DNA of 64,000 nt from Phycisphaeraceae bacterium (GCA_020639215.1 JACKHA010000008.1:1-64000); one strand, 5' to 3'. Positions 25,383-35,761 are shown, counted from the first letter of the stretch. The notes: generated from the letters alone by a model not told the origin. Made by a program: numbers and translations.

Positions 25383-26210
25383 CTAGCCAGGGGTCTCCGT
25401 AGCCTTGGGCCTCTGCAGAATGCGCTCTCGAATTCGGGAATCTGCGCCGATTCGGTTGAGCGCATCGATACACAGGTTTAGCACGTCCTGTGCCTCACCG
25501 ATGTGGTAGATCTTCTCCGGGTGATCCGTCGGATTGCGAAAACGCTTGCGAAGGTGATCGAGGTGTTCAAGTAGAACCTCGTCCGGTCGCGGGGCTCGCT
25601 TCTTGTGCTGCAAGTCTTGGAGCAATGGCCCCCAGGCACGCTTGTCTCTGTCGCCCCGCGGAAAGTACGCCTCGTGCATCCACTGCAGCCCACGTTCGAC
25701 CGCCCGCAGTAGATGAAACGCAGCAGCCGTCGGGAGATCGAACGCGATAGCTCGGCAGCCGGAGCGAATGTCTGACTGGGCGATGCTCGGTAACGACTCA
25801 AACGCCGAGCCAGCGAATAGGGTCGACGGATCATCTAGCAAGAGCGACAGTTCATACCGACGAGGCGTTGGATACGCAACTCGCCTCGTCGAGAGTTCGG
25901 AGAACACGACCGATTCGAATTGGATCATTGTCCGCACGAGTGTGGTGACATCCGACGAAGCAACCGCCGCGTGTGTCGACTCGCCAGCCGCGGCCGCCTT
26001 GGACCTCATGCCCTCTACGAGATCGTGGGCCTCCCTTGCGTACCACGACAAGGACACTTCGCACTTCTCGTTCGTGAGATACTTCAAAATCTCATCGATT
26101 GAACTGAAGAAATATCTGTCGCCGATCCGTATGCGTTCTTCATCGACCTCACGAACGTAACGCAGATTGTTGCCAAGAACGACAAGCACACTTGGATTTC
26201 GCAGGATCAT
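25383..26210 (-). CDS. Uncharacterised protein with HEPN-like C-terminal domain
   Basis: The 275-residue protein is visibly less GC-rich than its neighbours. The N-terminal part (about 1-120) is unassigned. The C-terminal half has alpha-helical segments around FDLPTAAAFHLLRAVERGLQWMHEAY, then LLEHLDHLRKRFRNPTDHPEKIYHIGEAQDVLNLCIDAL. RNPTDH fits the R-X4-6-H motif of HEPN-type proteins, many of which are RNases in toxin-antitoxin or abortive-infection systems. No antitoxin-like gene is next to it; the transposase gene is 44 nt upstream on the same strand. Composition and context suggest horizontal acquisition. The HEPN assignment is inference from the motif and helical pattern. Confidence 0.6.
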   Translation of the reverse strand: MILRNPSVLVVLGNNLRYVREVDEERIRIGDRYFFSSIDEILKYLTNEKCEVSLSWYAREAHDLVEGMRSKAAAAGESTHAAVASSDVTTLVRTMIQFESVVFSELSTRRVAYPTPRRYELSLLLDDPSTLFAGSAFESLPSIAQSDIRSGCRAIAFDLPTAAAFHLLRAVERGLQWMHEAYFPRGDRDKRAWGPLLQDLQHKKRAPRPDEVLLEHLDHLRKRFRNPTDHPEKIYHIGEAQDVLNLCIDALNRIGADSRIRERILQRPKATETPG

Positions 26211-26253
26211 CCGCCGCTCCGTAGGGGGCCCTTGAACAATGATACGCTGTCGC

Positions 26254-26877
26254 TCATGACTCGGAGGTGGCGGGCGTTTTGGCTGTTGGAGAAGCGATGG
26301 TCCAGACCGCCGCGCCTTGCTCGGCGTGGCGGGCGATGTAGTTGGCGACGGCGATCTGGTGGCGGCGGTCGGTGATGGCGGTGATCTTGAAGCGCTTGGC
26401 CCAGACGCCGCCTTCGGGCAGCAGGCCCGCCTGCGAGATAGCTCGGGCCGAGCGGGACTTGGCCAGGCCGACCTCGTGGCGGATCAGGGCGTAGATGGGC
26501 TGGTTTCGGGTCATCGTCGCGGGCGGGCGGTGGTCGTCGGTGATGCGGAAGCGGGCCAGGGCGTGGAAGTGGTGGTCGTCGATGGCGCAGGCGACGACGT
26601 CGATGGTGCGTTGCTGGAACGTCTCGATGAACACCTCGCAGGCGAGTCGCCTCGCTTCGGGCGGGAGGTGGACCGGGGGCTCCTTCATGCTGCGCTTCGA
26701 GTTGAGGAGTTGGGCGCCGTGGGCATCGGGATCGGGCGGGCTGCGGTAGTCGCCATCGACGTGCTCGCGATGGTGGCGGGCCCGCCAGCCCCGCTCATCG
26801 CCCCGGAGCCAGGTGCCAAAGGTGCTCCCGTTGACGTGGTACCACCCGTTCCATGCGTCAACGATGCGGGCGGGCAT
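26254..26877 (-). CDS. REP-associated tyrosine transposase (RAYT, Y1 HUH family)
   Basis: The 207-residue protein begins MPARIVDAWNGWYHVNGSTFGTWLRGD, typical of this transposase group. HUH metal-binding histidines lie in AIDDHHFHALARF, and the catalytic tyrosine is probably in VANYIARHAE. I chose ATG 26877 rather than 26904 because TATCCT lies 6 nt before it and it begins closer to the conserved region. These single-copy enzymes nick and move REP palindromes rather than a full transposon. No flanking inverted repeats of an IS200-type element are evident, but the window is rich in dispersed palindromes that could be its substrates. Confidence 0.82.
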   Translation of the reverse strand: MPARIVDAWNGWYHVNGSTFGTWLRGDERGWRARHHREHVDGDYRSPPDPDAHGAQLLNSKRSMKEPPVHLPPEARRLACEVFIETFQQRTIDVVACAIDDHHFHALARFRITDDHRPPATMTRNQPIYALIRHEVGLAKSRSARAISQAGLLPEGGVWAKRFKITAITDRRHQIAVANYIARHAEQGAAVWTIASPTAKTPATSES

Positions 26878-26908
26878 GGGGTGAGGATACCACGATCCGT
26901 ACATGAGA

Positions 26909-26942
26909 GAAGCCCACGGGTCGGACCCGTGGGCTTCTTCGA
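26909..26942 (-). terminator. groEL terminator (bidirectional hairpin)
   Basis: A near-perfect palindrome of about 14-bp stem, AGAAGCCCACGGGT/ACCCGTGGGCTTCT, lies 24 nt past the groEL stop. T residues on each side are few, so it may act in both directions or as an mRNA 3'-end stabiliser. Confidence 0.75.
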
Positions 26943-26965
26943 ATCAGCGTTTGGGTTTGTAGCGA

Positions 26966-28600
<1,635 letters not shown>

Positions 28601-28639
28601 TGACTGTTCCTTGATGGATGGGTTCTTGGTGGGTCGAGA

Positions 28640-28768
28640 TTCACCACGGAGACACGGAGGCACGGAAGGAGGCTGGAAAGCGGGGTGCTTGGGATTGGAG
28701 GGGTCCGGCGAAGTCGGCCCCCCCACCCTCTCCTGTTTTTCTCTGTGTCTCCGTGTCTCCGTGGTGAA
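28640..28768. repeat. Inverted repeat upstream of groEL, 'caccacggagacacgg' family
   Basis: Arms at 28640-28669 and 28741-28768 are mirror images built on 'ttcaccacggagacac', with about 70 nt between them. It separates groEL from the 81-residue gene and belongs to the same family as 1859-1967. Confidence 0.8.
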
Positions 28769-28775
28769 TGCTGAT

Positions 28776-29021
28776 TCAGTGGACCTTCTTGAGCCCGATG
28801 CGGATCCACGCGATCCGCTCGGCGTCGAGGATGAAGATGGACGTGCCGTCGGTGACCTTGACCAGGTGGTCGGCCTCGTCGGGGATGAGCATGGCCCGTT
28901 TGATCTCGAGCACGTTGCTCGCCGGGCCGTTCGGGCTCGGGTAGACGCCCACGAAGCCGACGCTAACGTCGCGCTCGCCGTTGAGTTCGGACAGGGCTTT
29001 GCGGACGGAGTCGTGGGTCAT
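28776..29021 (-). CDS. Small conserved-looking protein in the groES-groEL interval (81 aa)
   Basis: It starts MTHDSVRKALSELNGERDVSVGFVGVYPSPNG and continues NVLEIKRAMLIPDEADHLVKVTDG to LKKVH. Mixed alpha/beta composition, no signal peptide, no membrane segment. Its place between groES and groEL implies co-transcription with the chaperonins, so a role in proteostasis or as a heat-shock protein is possible. No family recognised. Confidence 0.65.
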   Translation of the reverse strand: MTHDSVRKALSELNGERDVSVGFVGVYPSPNGPASNVLEIKRAMLIPDEADHLVKVTDGTSIFILDAERIAWIRIGLKKVH

Positions 29022-29074
29022 GGGGAGTGCTGAATGCGAAGGAGCGAGTGCTGAGGGGCGAGTGGCGAGTCGGG

Positions 29075-29416
29075 CTAGCGCCCGCGGACGGCGATGGCGG
29101 AAACGTCGTCGGTGTCGATCAGGAGGCAGCCATGCACGGTCTTGAACTCGTTGGTGGTCGGCTCGTCGTTGCGGAGCTGCCCGATGACCATGGTCACCGA
29201 GCCGGACAGGTCGCCGCAGTTCATCTCGGGCGGCAGGTCTTTGTCGGTCTCGAGGCCTTCGAGGCCCGCGGTGGCCGCCAAGCGGGCCTCCTTGCTCGGG
29301 ACGATGACCCGCTCGATGGAGTCGATGTGGAAGGGATGCCCACGGATGACCAGGTCGACGCGCCGGTCGGTGGATCTGGCCATCATGAGCATTCGGATGG
29401 CGGTGAGGTGTTGCAT
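29075..29416 (-). CDS. Second small protein in the groES-groEL interval (113 aa)
   Basis: It begins MQHLTAIRMLMMARSTDRRVDLVIRGHPFHIDSIERVIVPSKEARLA and ends NEFKTVHGCLLIDTDDVSAIAVRGR. AGAGGAG about 6 nt before the ATG is a good ribosome-binding site and confirms the start. No signal peptide or membrane segment. It lies 51 nt after groES on the same strand. No family recognised; two sequence-unrelated small genes in this operon are unusual. Confidence 0.7.
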   Translation of the reverse strand: MQHLTAIRMLMMARSTDRRVDLVIRGHPFHIDSIERVIVPSKEARLAATAGLEGLETDKDLPPEMNCGDLSGSVTMVIGQLRNDEPTTNEFKTVHGCLLIDTDDVSAIAVRGR

Positions 29417-29467
29417 GATGGACTCCTCTCAGGAAGCGGGCCGAGCGCCCGGTGCCCCGTGCGCTTC

Positions 29468-29824
29468 CTACCCCTCGATCACCGCGAGGATGTCGTCCTC
29501 GGACATGATCAGGACCTCCTCGCCGTCGAGCTTCACCTCGGTGCCGGAATAGGAGGAGAAGATCACGCGGTCGCCCGCCTTGACCGTCAGCGGCACACGC
29601 TGGCCCGTCTCGGTGTTGAGCTTCCCGTCGCCGACCGCCTTGATCGTCCCGGTCTTCGGGCGGTCCTTGCTCGACTCGGGCAGGTAGATGCCGCTGGTGG
29701 TGCGCGTCTCGGCCTCGTCGCGCTGCACGATGATCCGGTCGTGCAGCGGGCGGATGCTGGCCCCGGTCGTCTTGGCGGTCTTGGCTTTGGGGGCCGGGGC
29801 GGGCTTCGTGGCGGTCTTGCTCAT
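29468..29824 (-). CDS. groES: Co-chaperonin GroES
   Basis: Caps the GroEL cavity. The 118-residue protein carries an N-terminal extension of about 22 residues rich in Lys, Ala and Pro (MSKTATKPAPAPKAKTAKT) ahead of the standard domain IRPLHDRIIVQRDEAETRTTSGIYLPE with its mobile loop, then VGDGKLNTETGQRVPLTVKAGDRVIFSSYSGTEVKLDGEEVLIMSEDDILAVIEG. GGGAG 8 nt upstream supports the start. First gene of the chaperonin run. Confidence 0.96.
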   Translation of the reverse strand: MSKTATKPAPAPKAKTAKTTGASIRPLHDRIIVQRDEAETRTTSGIYLPESSKDRPKTGTIKAVGDGKLNTETGQRVPLTVKAGDRVIFSSYSGTEVKLDGEEVLIMSEDDILAVIEG

Positions 29825-29934
29825 GTGGGTTCTCCCTGGAGTCAGGCGGGGCGGAGGCCCCGGGTGTGAACTGGTCCGCGGATCGGCGACCCGCATCGGC
29901 AACAACGCCCCGGCACACGCGCCGGGACGGGGAA

Positions 29935-30489
29935 TCACGAATCGGTGGACGGGCATCCGGGCCAGCGCCCGTGGTAGAAACGGGTCAGGCAGCGACGCAG
30001 CACGTCGAGCATGATCTCAAGGTCGGCAGGCGTGCTGGGGCGGTCGATGACGGCGAACGCGCCGCACCGCAACGCCGCCGCGATCTCGCGTGCCTCGTCG
30101 CGGTGCGTCCGCATGCGTTTCACGATCACGGTCGGCGGCGCGCTCTCGAGCCGCCGGAACAGCTCCAGCAGTCGCAGCCCGCCATCGTCGCCCGAAGGCC
30201 CGCCCGCCGAGCACTCCAGCGGCAGGCCCAGATCGACCACAGCGATGTGGATGGGCATGCTGCGGATGACCTGCGACGCCTCCGCCCCGCTCGTGGCCCG
30301 GTGCGCGACCACGCCCATCGGCCCCAGCAGCGGCGGGATCTGGTCCACCCACGCCTCCGGACGCCAGCCCGCGTAGGACAGCAGGAGGTTCAGGCGGCGT
30401 TCGGATGGGCCAACGCCCAGCGCAAGCGGGCCCGGCGGGGTGGTGCCCCGTCCGTCGCCACGGTCGCCGAAGTCGCGCGAGACCATCAT
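29935..30489 (-). CDS. Receiver-domain-like protein
   Basis: About 184 residues from ATG 30489. The centre resembles a CheY-like receiver: LLLSYAGWRPEAWVDQIPPLLGPMGVVAHRATSGAEASQVIRSMPIHIAVVDLGLP with the probable phosphoacceptor Asp in AVVDLGLP, then PPTVIVKRM with a Lys in the late position, and FAVIDRPSTPADLEIMLDVL. The acidic pair expected after beta-1 is not visible, so it may be a degenerate receiver. No output domain or histidine kinase is adjacent. Confidence 0.65.
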   Translation of the reverse strand: MMVSRDFGDRGDGRGTTPPGPLALGVGPSERRLNLLLSYAGWRPEAWVDQIPPLLGPMGVVAHRATSGAEASQVIRSMPIHIAVVDLGLPLECSAGGPSGDDGGLRLLELFRRLESAPPTVIVKRMRTHRDEAREIAAALRCGAFAVIDRPSTPADLEIMLDVLRRCLTRFYHGRWPGCPSTDS

Positions 30490-30691
30490 CGCATGACGCT
30501 GGGCAAGGCGGATGCCAAGCACCAGGCGATTTGGCGGCGCCGGGCAGGAAGATCGGGCCGCCAGCGGGCGGATTCGCGGGTCGGATCGCTGCCTGCGATC
30601 GCCAGCCCCCCGCCCCGGGTGTCAACTTGGCAGACCGCCCCGGGGACCCACCGGCACACCGCCCACGCCCCGCCCGTCCCGACGACCCCAA

Positions 30692-33271
30692 TCAGAACGG
30701 GATGTCGAGGCTGAACGAGAACAGACGCTCCTCGTCGGCGTCCTGCTTGACGATCGGGAAACCGAAGTCGAACGCCAGCGGCACCTGGCTCAGGGCCGGG
30801 ACCGACACCCGGATGCCCAGGCCGACCGAGACGCGGTACTCATCGAAACCGATGTCCTCCTCGACCGTGCCGGTGTCGAGGAACACGACGCCCGAGAGCA
30901 GCTCCTCGTACAGCGGCTGCTCCAGCTCGACGCCCCAGAAGAACGACCACGACCCGCCGACCGCCTCGTCCGAGGTCTCCGCGTTGTCGGCCCGGATGCC
31001 GCGCGGCGACACGCCCCGGTAGTCGAAGCCCCGGAACGACCGCCCGCCCAGGTAGAACCGCTCGTACGTCGGCACCTCGTCCTGCCCCTGGGGCGACCAC
31101 CCGGCGGCGGTGCGCATCGACACGATGGTCTGGCGCCCGAGCAGATCCTCGCGGATCGCCAGGAAGATCGTGTGCTCGGCGGAGAGGCGCGTGAAGTTGA
31201 AGTCTCCGACGACCTGCTCGATCGAGAGCTCGGTGCGCGAGCCCCGGGTCGGGCGCACCCGATCGTCCACGTCGGTCCGCACGAGCCCGGCGCCGAACCC
31301 CAGCAGCACCGAGTCGTCGGCGACGTCGTAGAAGTCGGTCGGGCTGTCCGGCTCAAGGTCGGACAAGCCGACCTGCTCGAGACGCACGAAGCTGTTGCCG
31401 GTCCAGCGGGTGCCGAATCGACGCGCGAGGGTCCACCGGGTGCCGAGGCGTTCCTCGTCGTACTGGCGATAGTTGCGGCTGCGATAGAACAGCGAGGCCG
31501 AGCCGGAGTAGTCGCTCTCGAACAGCGCGGGCTCCGAGAGGCTGACCGCGTACGTCTGGAACCGCGTGCCCGGGAGCAGCTCGAGGCGGGCCGTCTGGCC
31601 CGCCCCGCGGAACGCCCGCCCGGACAGCAGGTCGCCCCACGACTCGGGCCAGTCGTACAGATCGAAGTTCCGCTGCTCGACCGAGAACCGCCCGGTCAGC
31701 CCGGCGTCGGAATCCACCGCCGCGCCGAAGTTGAACCGCCCGGTGTTCGTCTCCTGCACCTCGTAGAGCACGTCGCGGTACAGCGGATCGTTCTGGTCCG
31801 GCGGCAGGATCGTGCCGCGCACGCTGCTCTGGCCGGTGGTTTGGTCGCGCTGGAACAGGTTGGTGGACTGGATGCGCTGCACCGACTCGTTCATCTCGCC
31901 GCGGTCGAGCGGGCGGTCGGGCAGCGTGGTGATCTGGCGCCGCACGACGCGCCCCTGCGTGATGTCGTTGCCCGAGTCCTGCACCAGCCCCGTGCGGTAC
32001 GCCGGCCCCGGCACGATCTGGAGGATCAGATCGACCTCCGCCGAGTCGATCGCGCGGCGCTCCACGCGGTTGACGCGCGCGTCGGCGTGCCCGAGGGCGT
32101 ACAGCGCCGTCAGCACGTCCTCGACCGATTCGTCGGCGTCGCGCGTCCCGTACGCCGCCCCACGCTTGAGCTTGATCAGTCCCTCGACCTGCGCCGACGT
32201 GAATGGCTCCGGGCGGAACACGACGTACCGGAATCCCTCATCCAGCGGCACGCCGATGAGCTCTTCGCCCTCGTCGAGCGCGGCCCTGGCCTCGCCCTCG
32301 GTCTCGAACGACTCGGATTCGACGGTCGGATAGAACACGCCCACGTTCCGCAGCGTGAACTGCTCGCCCTCGTCGATCAGGAACGTCACGATCACCTCGC
32401 GCCCGTTCGGCGACGGACGCACGATCCGGTCGGCCCGCACGTCCAGGAACCCGCGCGAGCGGTAGTAGTCCACGATCGCCGCCACGTCCAGGTCCAGCTT
32501 GTCGTCGTTGACGTACCCGCGCCCGAGCAGCCACGCCGCCTCGCTGCTGATCTGGTTGTGCAGCGTGCCCGGCGCGACCGAGGCGTTGCCCTCGAACCGG
32601 ATCTGCCCGATCCGGACGATGTCGCCCTCCTGGATCCGAAACAGCACGATGCCCGACTCGACCAGCGCCTCCTCGTCCCAGTCCACCTTGACCAGGTAGT
32701 ACCCCGCCTCGCGGTACGTGTCCTCGATGCGCCGCCGCAGGCGGTCGAGCGTGAAGCGGTCGACGGGCGCGCCCTCGATCAGCCCGAGCTGCCCGAGCAG
32801 CTCGTCGTCATCGAACCGCCGGTTGCCCACCGTCTGCACCGCCTGCACGATCGGCTGCGGGTCCAGCGTGTACGTCAGACGGACCGAGCCGTCCGCCAGT
32901 TGCTGCACCTGGCTCTGAACCGTGCCGAACCGACCGAGGCGGTTGAGCGAGCGGAGGTCCAGCTCGGCCTGCTCGACGCCAAACGCCGTGCCCTCGACCA
33001 GTCGGAGCTGGTTGCGGGCGTACTGGTATGTGCGCTCGTCCAGCCCGCCCCGAGGGCGGTCGCCACGCCCCGGGCGCTGCAGCACCACCTCGCGGATCGG
33101 GCGTCCCTCGAAGATCGCCCAGTCCACCGGCTGCTCGCTGCCAATACGGGCGATCGCCGCGTCGTCATCGCCGGCACGGGCCGGGGAGCCCAGGGTCAGG
33201 CCGGCGACGAGCGCGAGCAGGAGGGCGGCGGACGGGCCGCGGCTGCCCCGGATTGATGGCGGTCTGGGCAT
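30692..33271 (-). CDS. bamA: Outer membrane protein assembly factor BamA
   Basis: The 859-residue protein inserts beta-barrel proteins into the outer membrane. A signal peptide (SAALLLALVAGLTLGSPARA) precedes several POTRA domains (for example VQAVQTVGNRRFDDDELLGQLGLIEGAPVD, IGQIRFEGNASVAPGTL, FTLRNVGVF). The C-terminal Omp85 barrel carries GGRSFRGFDYRGVSPRG, the family's VRGF-like loop-6 motif, and ends SFSLDIPF with the typical terminal Phe. It stands alone: no skp, lpxD or other classical neighbours follow. TATTGT lies 10 nt before the ATG. Confidence 0.93.
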   Translation of the reverse strand: MPRPPSIRGSRGPSAALLLALVAGLTLGSPARAGDDDAAIARIGSEQPVDWAIFEGRPIREVVLQRPGRGDRPRGGLDERTYQYARNQLRLVEGTAFGVEQAELDLRSLNRLGRFGTVQSQVQQLADGSVRLTYTLDPQPIVQAVQTVGNRRFDDDELLGQLGLIEGAPVDRFTLDRLRRRIEDTYREAGYYLVKVDWDEEALVESGIVLFRIQEGDIVRIGQIRFEGNASVAPGTLHNQISSEAAWLLGRGYVNDDKLDLDVAAIVDYYRSRGFLDVRADRIVRPSPNGREVIVTFLIDEGEQFTLRNVGVFYPTVESESFETEGEARAALDEGEELIGVPLDEGFRYVVFRPEPFTSAQVEGLIKLKRGAAYGTRDADESVEDVLTALYALGHADARVNRVERRAIDSAEVDLILQIVPGPAYRTGLVQDSGNDITQGRVVRRQITTLPDRPLDRGEMNESVQRIQSTNLFQRDQTTGQSSVRGTILPPDQNDPLYRDVLYEVQETNTGRFNFGAAVDSDAGLTGRFSVEQRNFDLYDWPESWGDLLSGRAFRGAGQTARLELLPGTRFQTYAVSLSEPALFESDYSGSASLFYRSRNYRQYDEERLGTRWTLARRFGTRWTGNSFVRLEQVGLSDLEPDSPTDFYDVADDSVLLGFGAGLVRTDVDDRVRPTRGSRTELSIEQVVGDFNFTRLSAEHTIFLAIREDLLGRQTIVSMRTAAGWSPQGQDEVPTYERFYLGGRSFRGFDYRGVSPRGIRADNAETSDEAVGGSWSFFWGVELEQPLYEELLSGVVFLDTGTVEEDIGFDEYRVSVGLGIRVSVPALSQVPLAFDFGFPIVKQDADEERLFSFSLDIPF

Positions 33272-33577
33272 GGGGGACAGGACAATACCCGCCAACGTTG
33301 GCGTTCACAAACCTGGCGGGGTCGTTGTGGGGCGGGCAGGCCGGGGTGGCGAAGCCGAACATGCGTGCGGAGCGCACCGGGGTTTCACCTGATCTGTTTA
33401 AAGTCTGGGTGGGTGGTGGAAACTCGTGTGGATTCCGCCCCCGCAACCGGGGTGGCAAGGCTACGCTCCCCGCCCTCGGGAACCTCACCCGTTTCCGGGG
33501 ATCGGCCACGGCTGGCCGGGTTGCGGGCGGGCCGGCGTGGCCCCCGCGTCGCGTGCTGTCAGGACGACAAGGCGAGT
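33272..33577. other. Intergenic region without a supported gene
   Basis: Between the divergent bamA and the 33578 gene I see only a small palindrome (CGCCAACGTTGGCG at 33290-33303) and no convincing ORF or promoter pair. Confidence 0.5.
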
Positions 33578-34099
33578 ATGAACCAACACGATGTGCACGA
33601 CGCCGGGGCCGCGAGCCCCGCGAGCCCCGCAAAGCAGCGTGTGGATCTCCGGACCACGGCGGCGCGCTGGCGTCTCGTGACTCGGCGGGCCCGCGTCGCC
33701 GGGCTTGTCGGCGTGGCGGGGCTGTCGGTTGCTGGGGGAATCGGGGCGATCGCGTTGCTGATCCGCCCGGACGTGGTGGGTCTGGTTTCCACGCCCATGC
33801 TGCTCGGCATCGTGGGCATGGTGGTGCTGCCGGGGGCGTCGGCGGCCGCGGTCGGTCTCGAGCGCCGGGTCGTGGCCCGATCGGGACCGCCCGTGGCCGG
33901 AGCCGAACAGTCCGTTCGCCGCGAAACCGCCGCGATTCCGCCGGCGTCGTACGAGGCGGTCGAGCACCCGCCGGAGAGCGGGACGAGCGACGCACACGCC
34001 GACGCGTGGCGGCACCGCCACGCGCGGGCCGATGTTCGATCGGACGCGCGCGCGGAATCGAGAAGCGATGCCCGCGGGCCCGCCGCCGAGGCCGCCTGA
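33578..34099 (+). CDS. Small two-TM hypothetical membrane protein with charged C-terminus
   Basis: From ATG 33578 it has 173 residues. An N-terminal cytoplasmic region precedes two hydrophobic helices (VAGLVGVAGLSVAGGIGAIALL and LLGIVGMVVLPGASAAAVG), then a long hydrophilic tail rich in Arg, Ala, Asp and His. Composition fits a coding region but no family is recognised. Confidence 0.55.
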   Translation: MNQHDVHDAGAASPASPAKQRVDLRTTAARWRLVTRRARVAGLVGVAGLSVAGGIGAIALLIRPDVVGLVSTPMLLGIVGMVVLPGASAAAVGLERRVVARSGPPVAGAEQSVRRETAAIPPASYEAVEHPPESGTSDAHADAWRHRHARADVRSDARAESRSDARGPAAEAA

Positions 34100-34190
34100 G
34101 CGCCCGACCAAGCCAGATCAAACCGGGCGCGAGGCGACGGGCCTCGCGTATCGTGGTACGCAAGCCGTGCCCGAAGCCCCGACCCACGCC

Positions 34191-34667
34191 ATGCCCGAGC
34201 CAGTTCGCGGTCACGTCGCGCCCTTGAACGAGGCCGACCCGCCCGACGCCCATCCCGTCGTGCTCTTCGACGGCGTGTGCAACCTCTGCAACTCGAGCGT
34301 GCAGTGGACCATCCGGCGCGACCGGCGCGACCTGTTCCGCTTCGCCGCCCTGCAGTCCGAGGCCGCCAGGCGTCTGATCGATCGCCACGCGCCGGGGCGG
34401 ACGCTGCCCGACAGCATCGTGCTGATCGCCGATGGGCGGGTGCGGGTCAGGTCATCGGCGGCCCTGGGGATCGCGCGCCGCCTGGGCCTGCCGTGGTCGC
34501 TGGCGATGGCGGCGTGGATCGTGCCGCGCCCCGTGCGTGACTGGGTGTACACATGGGTCGCCCGGAACCGGTACCGCTGGTTCGGCAAGCGCGAGGCGTG
34601 CATGGTGCCGAGCAAGGCGTTGCGGGCACGGTTCCTGGATGAACCGACCGCTCCAAGTGAGCCATGA
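34191..34667 (+). CDS. DCC-family thiol-disulfide oxidoreductase (DUF393)
   Basis: The 158-residue protein has the family signature VVLFDGVCNLCNSSVQWTIRRD with the DxxCxxC motif, followed by FAALQSEAARRLI, SIVLIADGRVRVRSSAALGIARRLG and a C-terminal VARNRYRWFGK. Likely a thioredoxin-like redox protein. I used ATG 34191; an in-frame GTG at 34167 and an ATG at 34068 are also possible. It converges on lepB across a REP-like element. Confidence 0.9.
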   Translation: MPEPVRGHVAPLNEADPPDAHPVVLFDGVCNLCNSSVQWTIRRDRRDLFRFAALQSEAARRLIDRHAPGRTLPDSIVLIADGRVRVRSSAALGIARRLGLPWSLAMAAWIVPRPVRDWVYTWVARNRYRWFGKREACMVPSKALRARFLDEPTAPSEP

Positions 34668-34746
34668 GGCGAAGCCCAGCGAGAGGACCACGGGCCCAAC
34701 GCCATGTTCACGCTCGTCCGCACGTCGCGTTCGAAGGGGCGGCCCC

Positions 34747-34855
34747 GACGTGTGGCATGCTTGCTGCTCGGAGTAAGCATGCCCGATCAACCAAGCGTGC
34801 CGAACGCTCGACATGGCTGTGCAAAGCCGCAGCCACGCCACACATCGAGCGCCCG
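34747..34855. repeat. REP-like double-hairpin unit between convergent genes
   Basis: Two hairpins, TGTGGCATGCTTGCT/AGTAAGCATGCC (34751-34783) and CATGGCTGTGC/GCAGCCACGCC (34812-34839), are bounded by TGTGGC and GCCACACA. Read on the minus strand, its order and sequence match the tandem units at 63538-63775. Confidence 0.85.
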
Positions 34856-34894
34856 TCCGCGCGTCGCCACAGAGTGCCCGCGCGTCCCACCCCG

Positions 34895-35650
34895 CTACCT
34901 CAACCGCAGGCCCCACCGCTCGAACCGAGGCCAGTACATCCGCCCCGGATCCAGGCTGAACGCCACGCCCCCCACCCGTCCCTCGATCGCCGCGGCTTCC
35001 ACCAGCCCGAACACGCGCGAGTCGCCCGACAGGTCCCGGTTGTCGCCCAGCACCAGGTACCGCCCCGCCGGGATCGTCATCGCCTCGAACGTGTGGGCCG
35101 ACTGGGCCGTCGGCACGATCGTCAGCATGTGGTTCACGCCGCCGAGCGTCTCCTGCACGTGCAGCGCGTGCACGCTGGCGGCCTGACCGGGCACTGGCTC
35201 CAGCACGCCCTCATCGACCACGCGGTACTCGAGCGCCTCGCCGTTGATCGTCAGGCGGTTGCCCGCCATCGCGACCACGTCCCCCGGCAGGCCCACGATC
35301 CGCTTGACGAGACGCGTGCCATCCGCCGGCGAGGCCAGCGTCACGATGTCGCCGCGATCCGGGGCGTCCCACGTCGCGACCCACGTGTGCGTGAACGGCA
35401 CGCGCAGCCCGAACGCCAGCTTGTTCACCCAGATCCGGTCCCCCTCCAAAATCGTCGGACGCATCGACCCGCTCGGCACGTCGTGCCAGTCCGCCAGCGA
35501 CGACCGCAGCGGCGTCAGCACCGCGAACGCCACCGCCAGCGGCACCAGCCAGTCGTACGCGAACTTGCCCAGCCCGCGTCGGGCCCAGCGCGGCCGCGCT
35601 TTGGCCGCCCTCTTCTTGCCGTTCTTCTCGGCCTTCGTGTCGCTGGGCAT
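34895..35650 (-). CDS. lepB: Signal peptidase I
   Basis: Removes signal peptides of exported proteins. The 251-residue protein has a basic N-terminus, one membrane helix (WLVPLAVAFAVLTPL), the catalytic Ser62 in VPSGSMRPTI, the general base Lys116 in TRLVKRIVGLPGD, and LVLGDNRDLSGDSRVFG. Box order and spacing are canonical. GGAGG lies about 5 nt before the ATG. The many exported proteins in this window would be substrates. Confidence 0.96.
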   Translation of the reverse strand: MPSDTKAEKNGKKRAAKARPRWARRGLGKFAYDWLVPLAVAFAVLTPLRSSLADWHDVPSGSMRPTILEGDRIWVNKLAFGLRVPFTHTWVATWDAPDRGDIVTLASPADGTRLVKRIVGLPGDVVAMAGNRLTINGEALEYRVVDEGVLEPVPGQAASVHALHVQETLGGVNHMLTIVPTAQSAHTFEAMTIPAGRYLVLGDNRDLSGDSRVFGLVEAAAIEGRVGGVAFSLDPGRMYWPRFERWGLRLR

Positions 35651-35761
35651 GGGGCCTCCCGGATCAGCGTCATCGGCGGGGCGACGCCGCCCGTTCGCGG
35701 CGATGCCCGGTCATTGGGCATCTACGCGCCGCCCTGCCACCATGTTCGGGGCCGAGCCGGG

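Noticed and set aside
29825..29934. A CIRCE (HrcA) operator upstream of groES
   Set aside because: No TTAGCACTC-N9-GAGTGCTAA or close variant is present in the upstream region.
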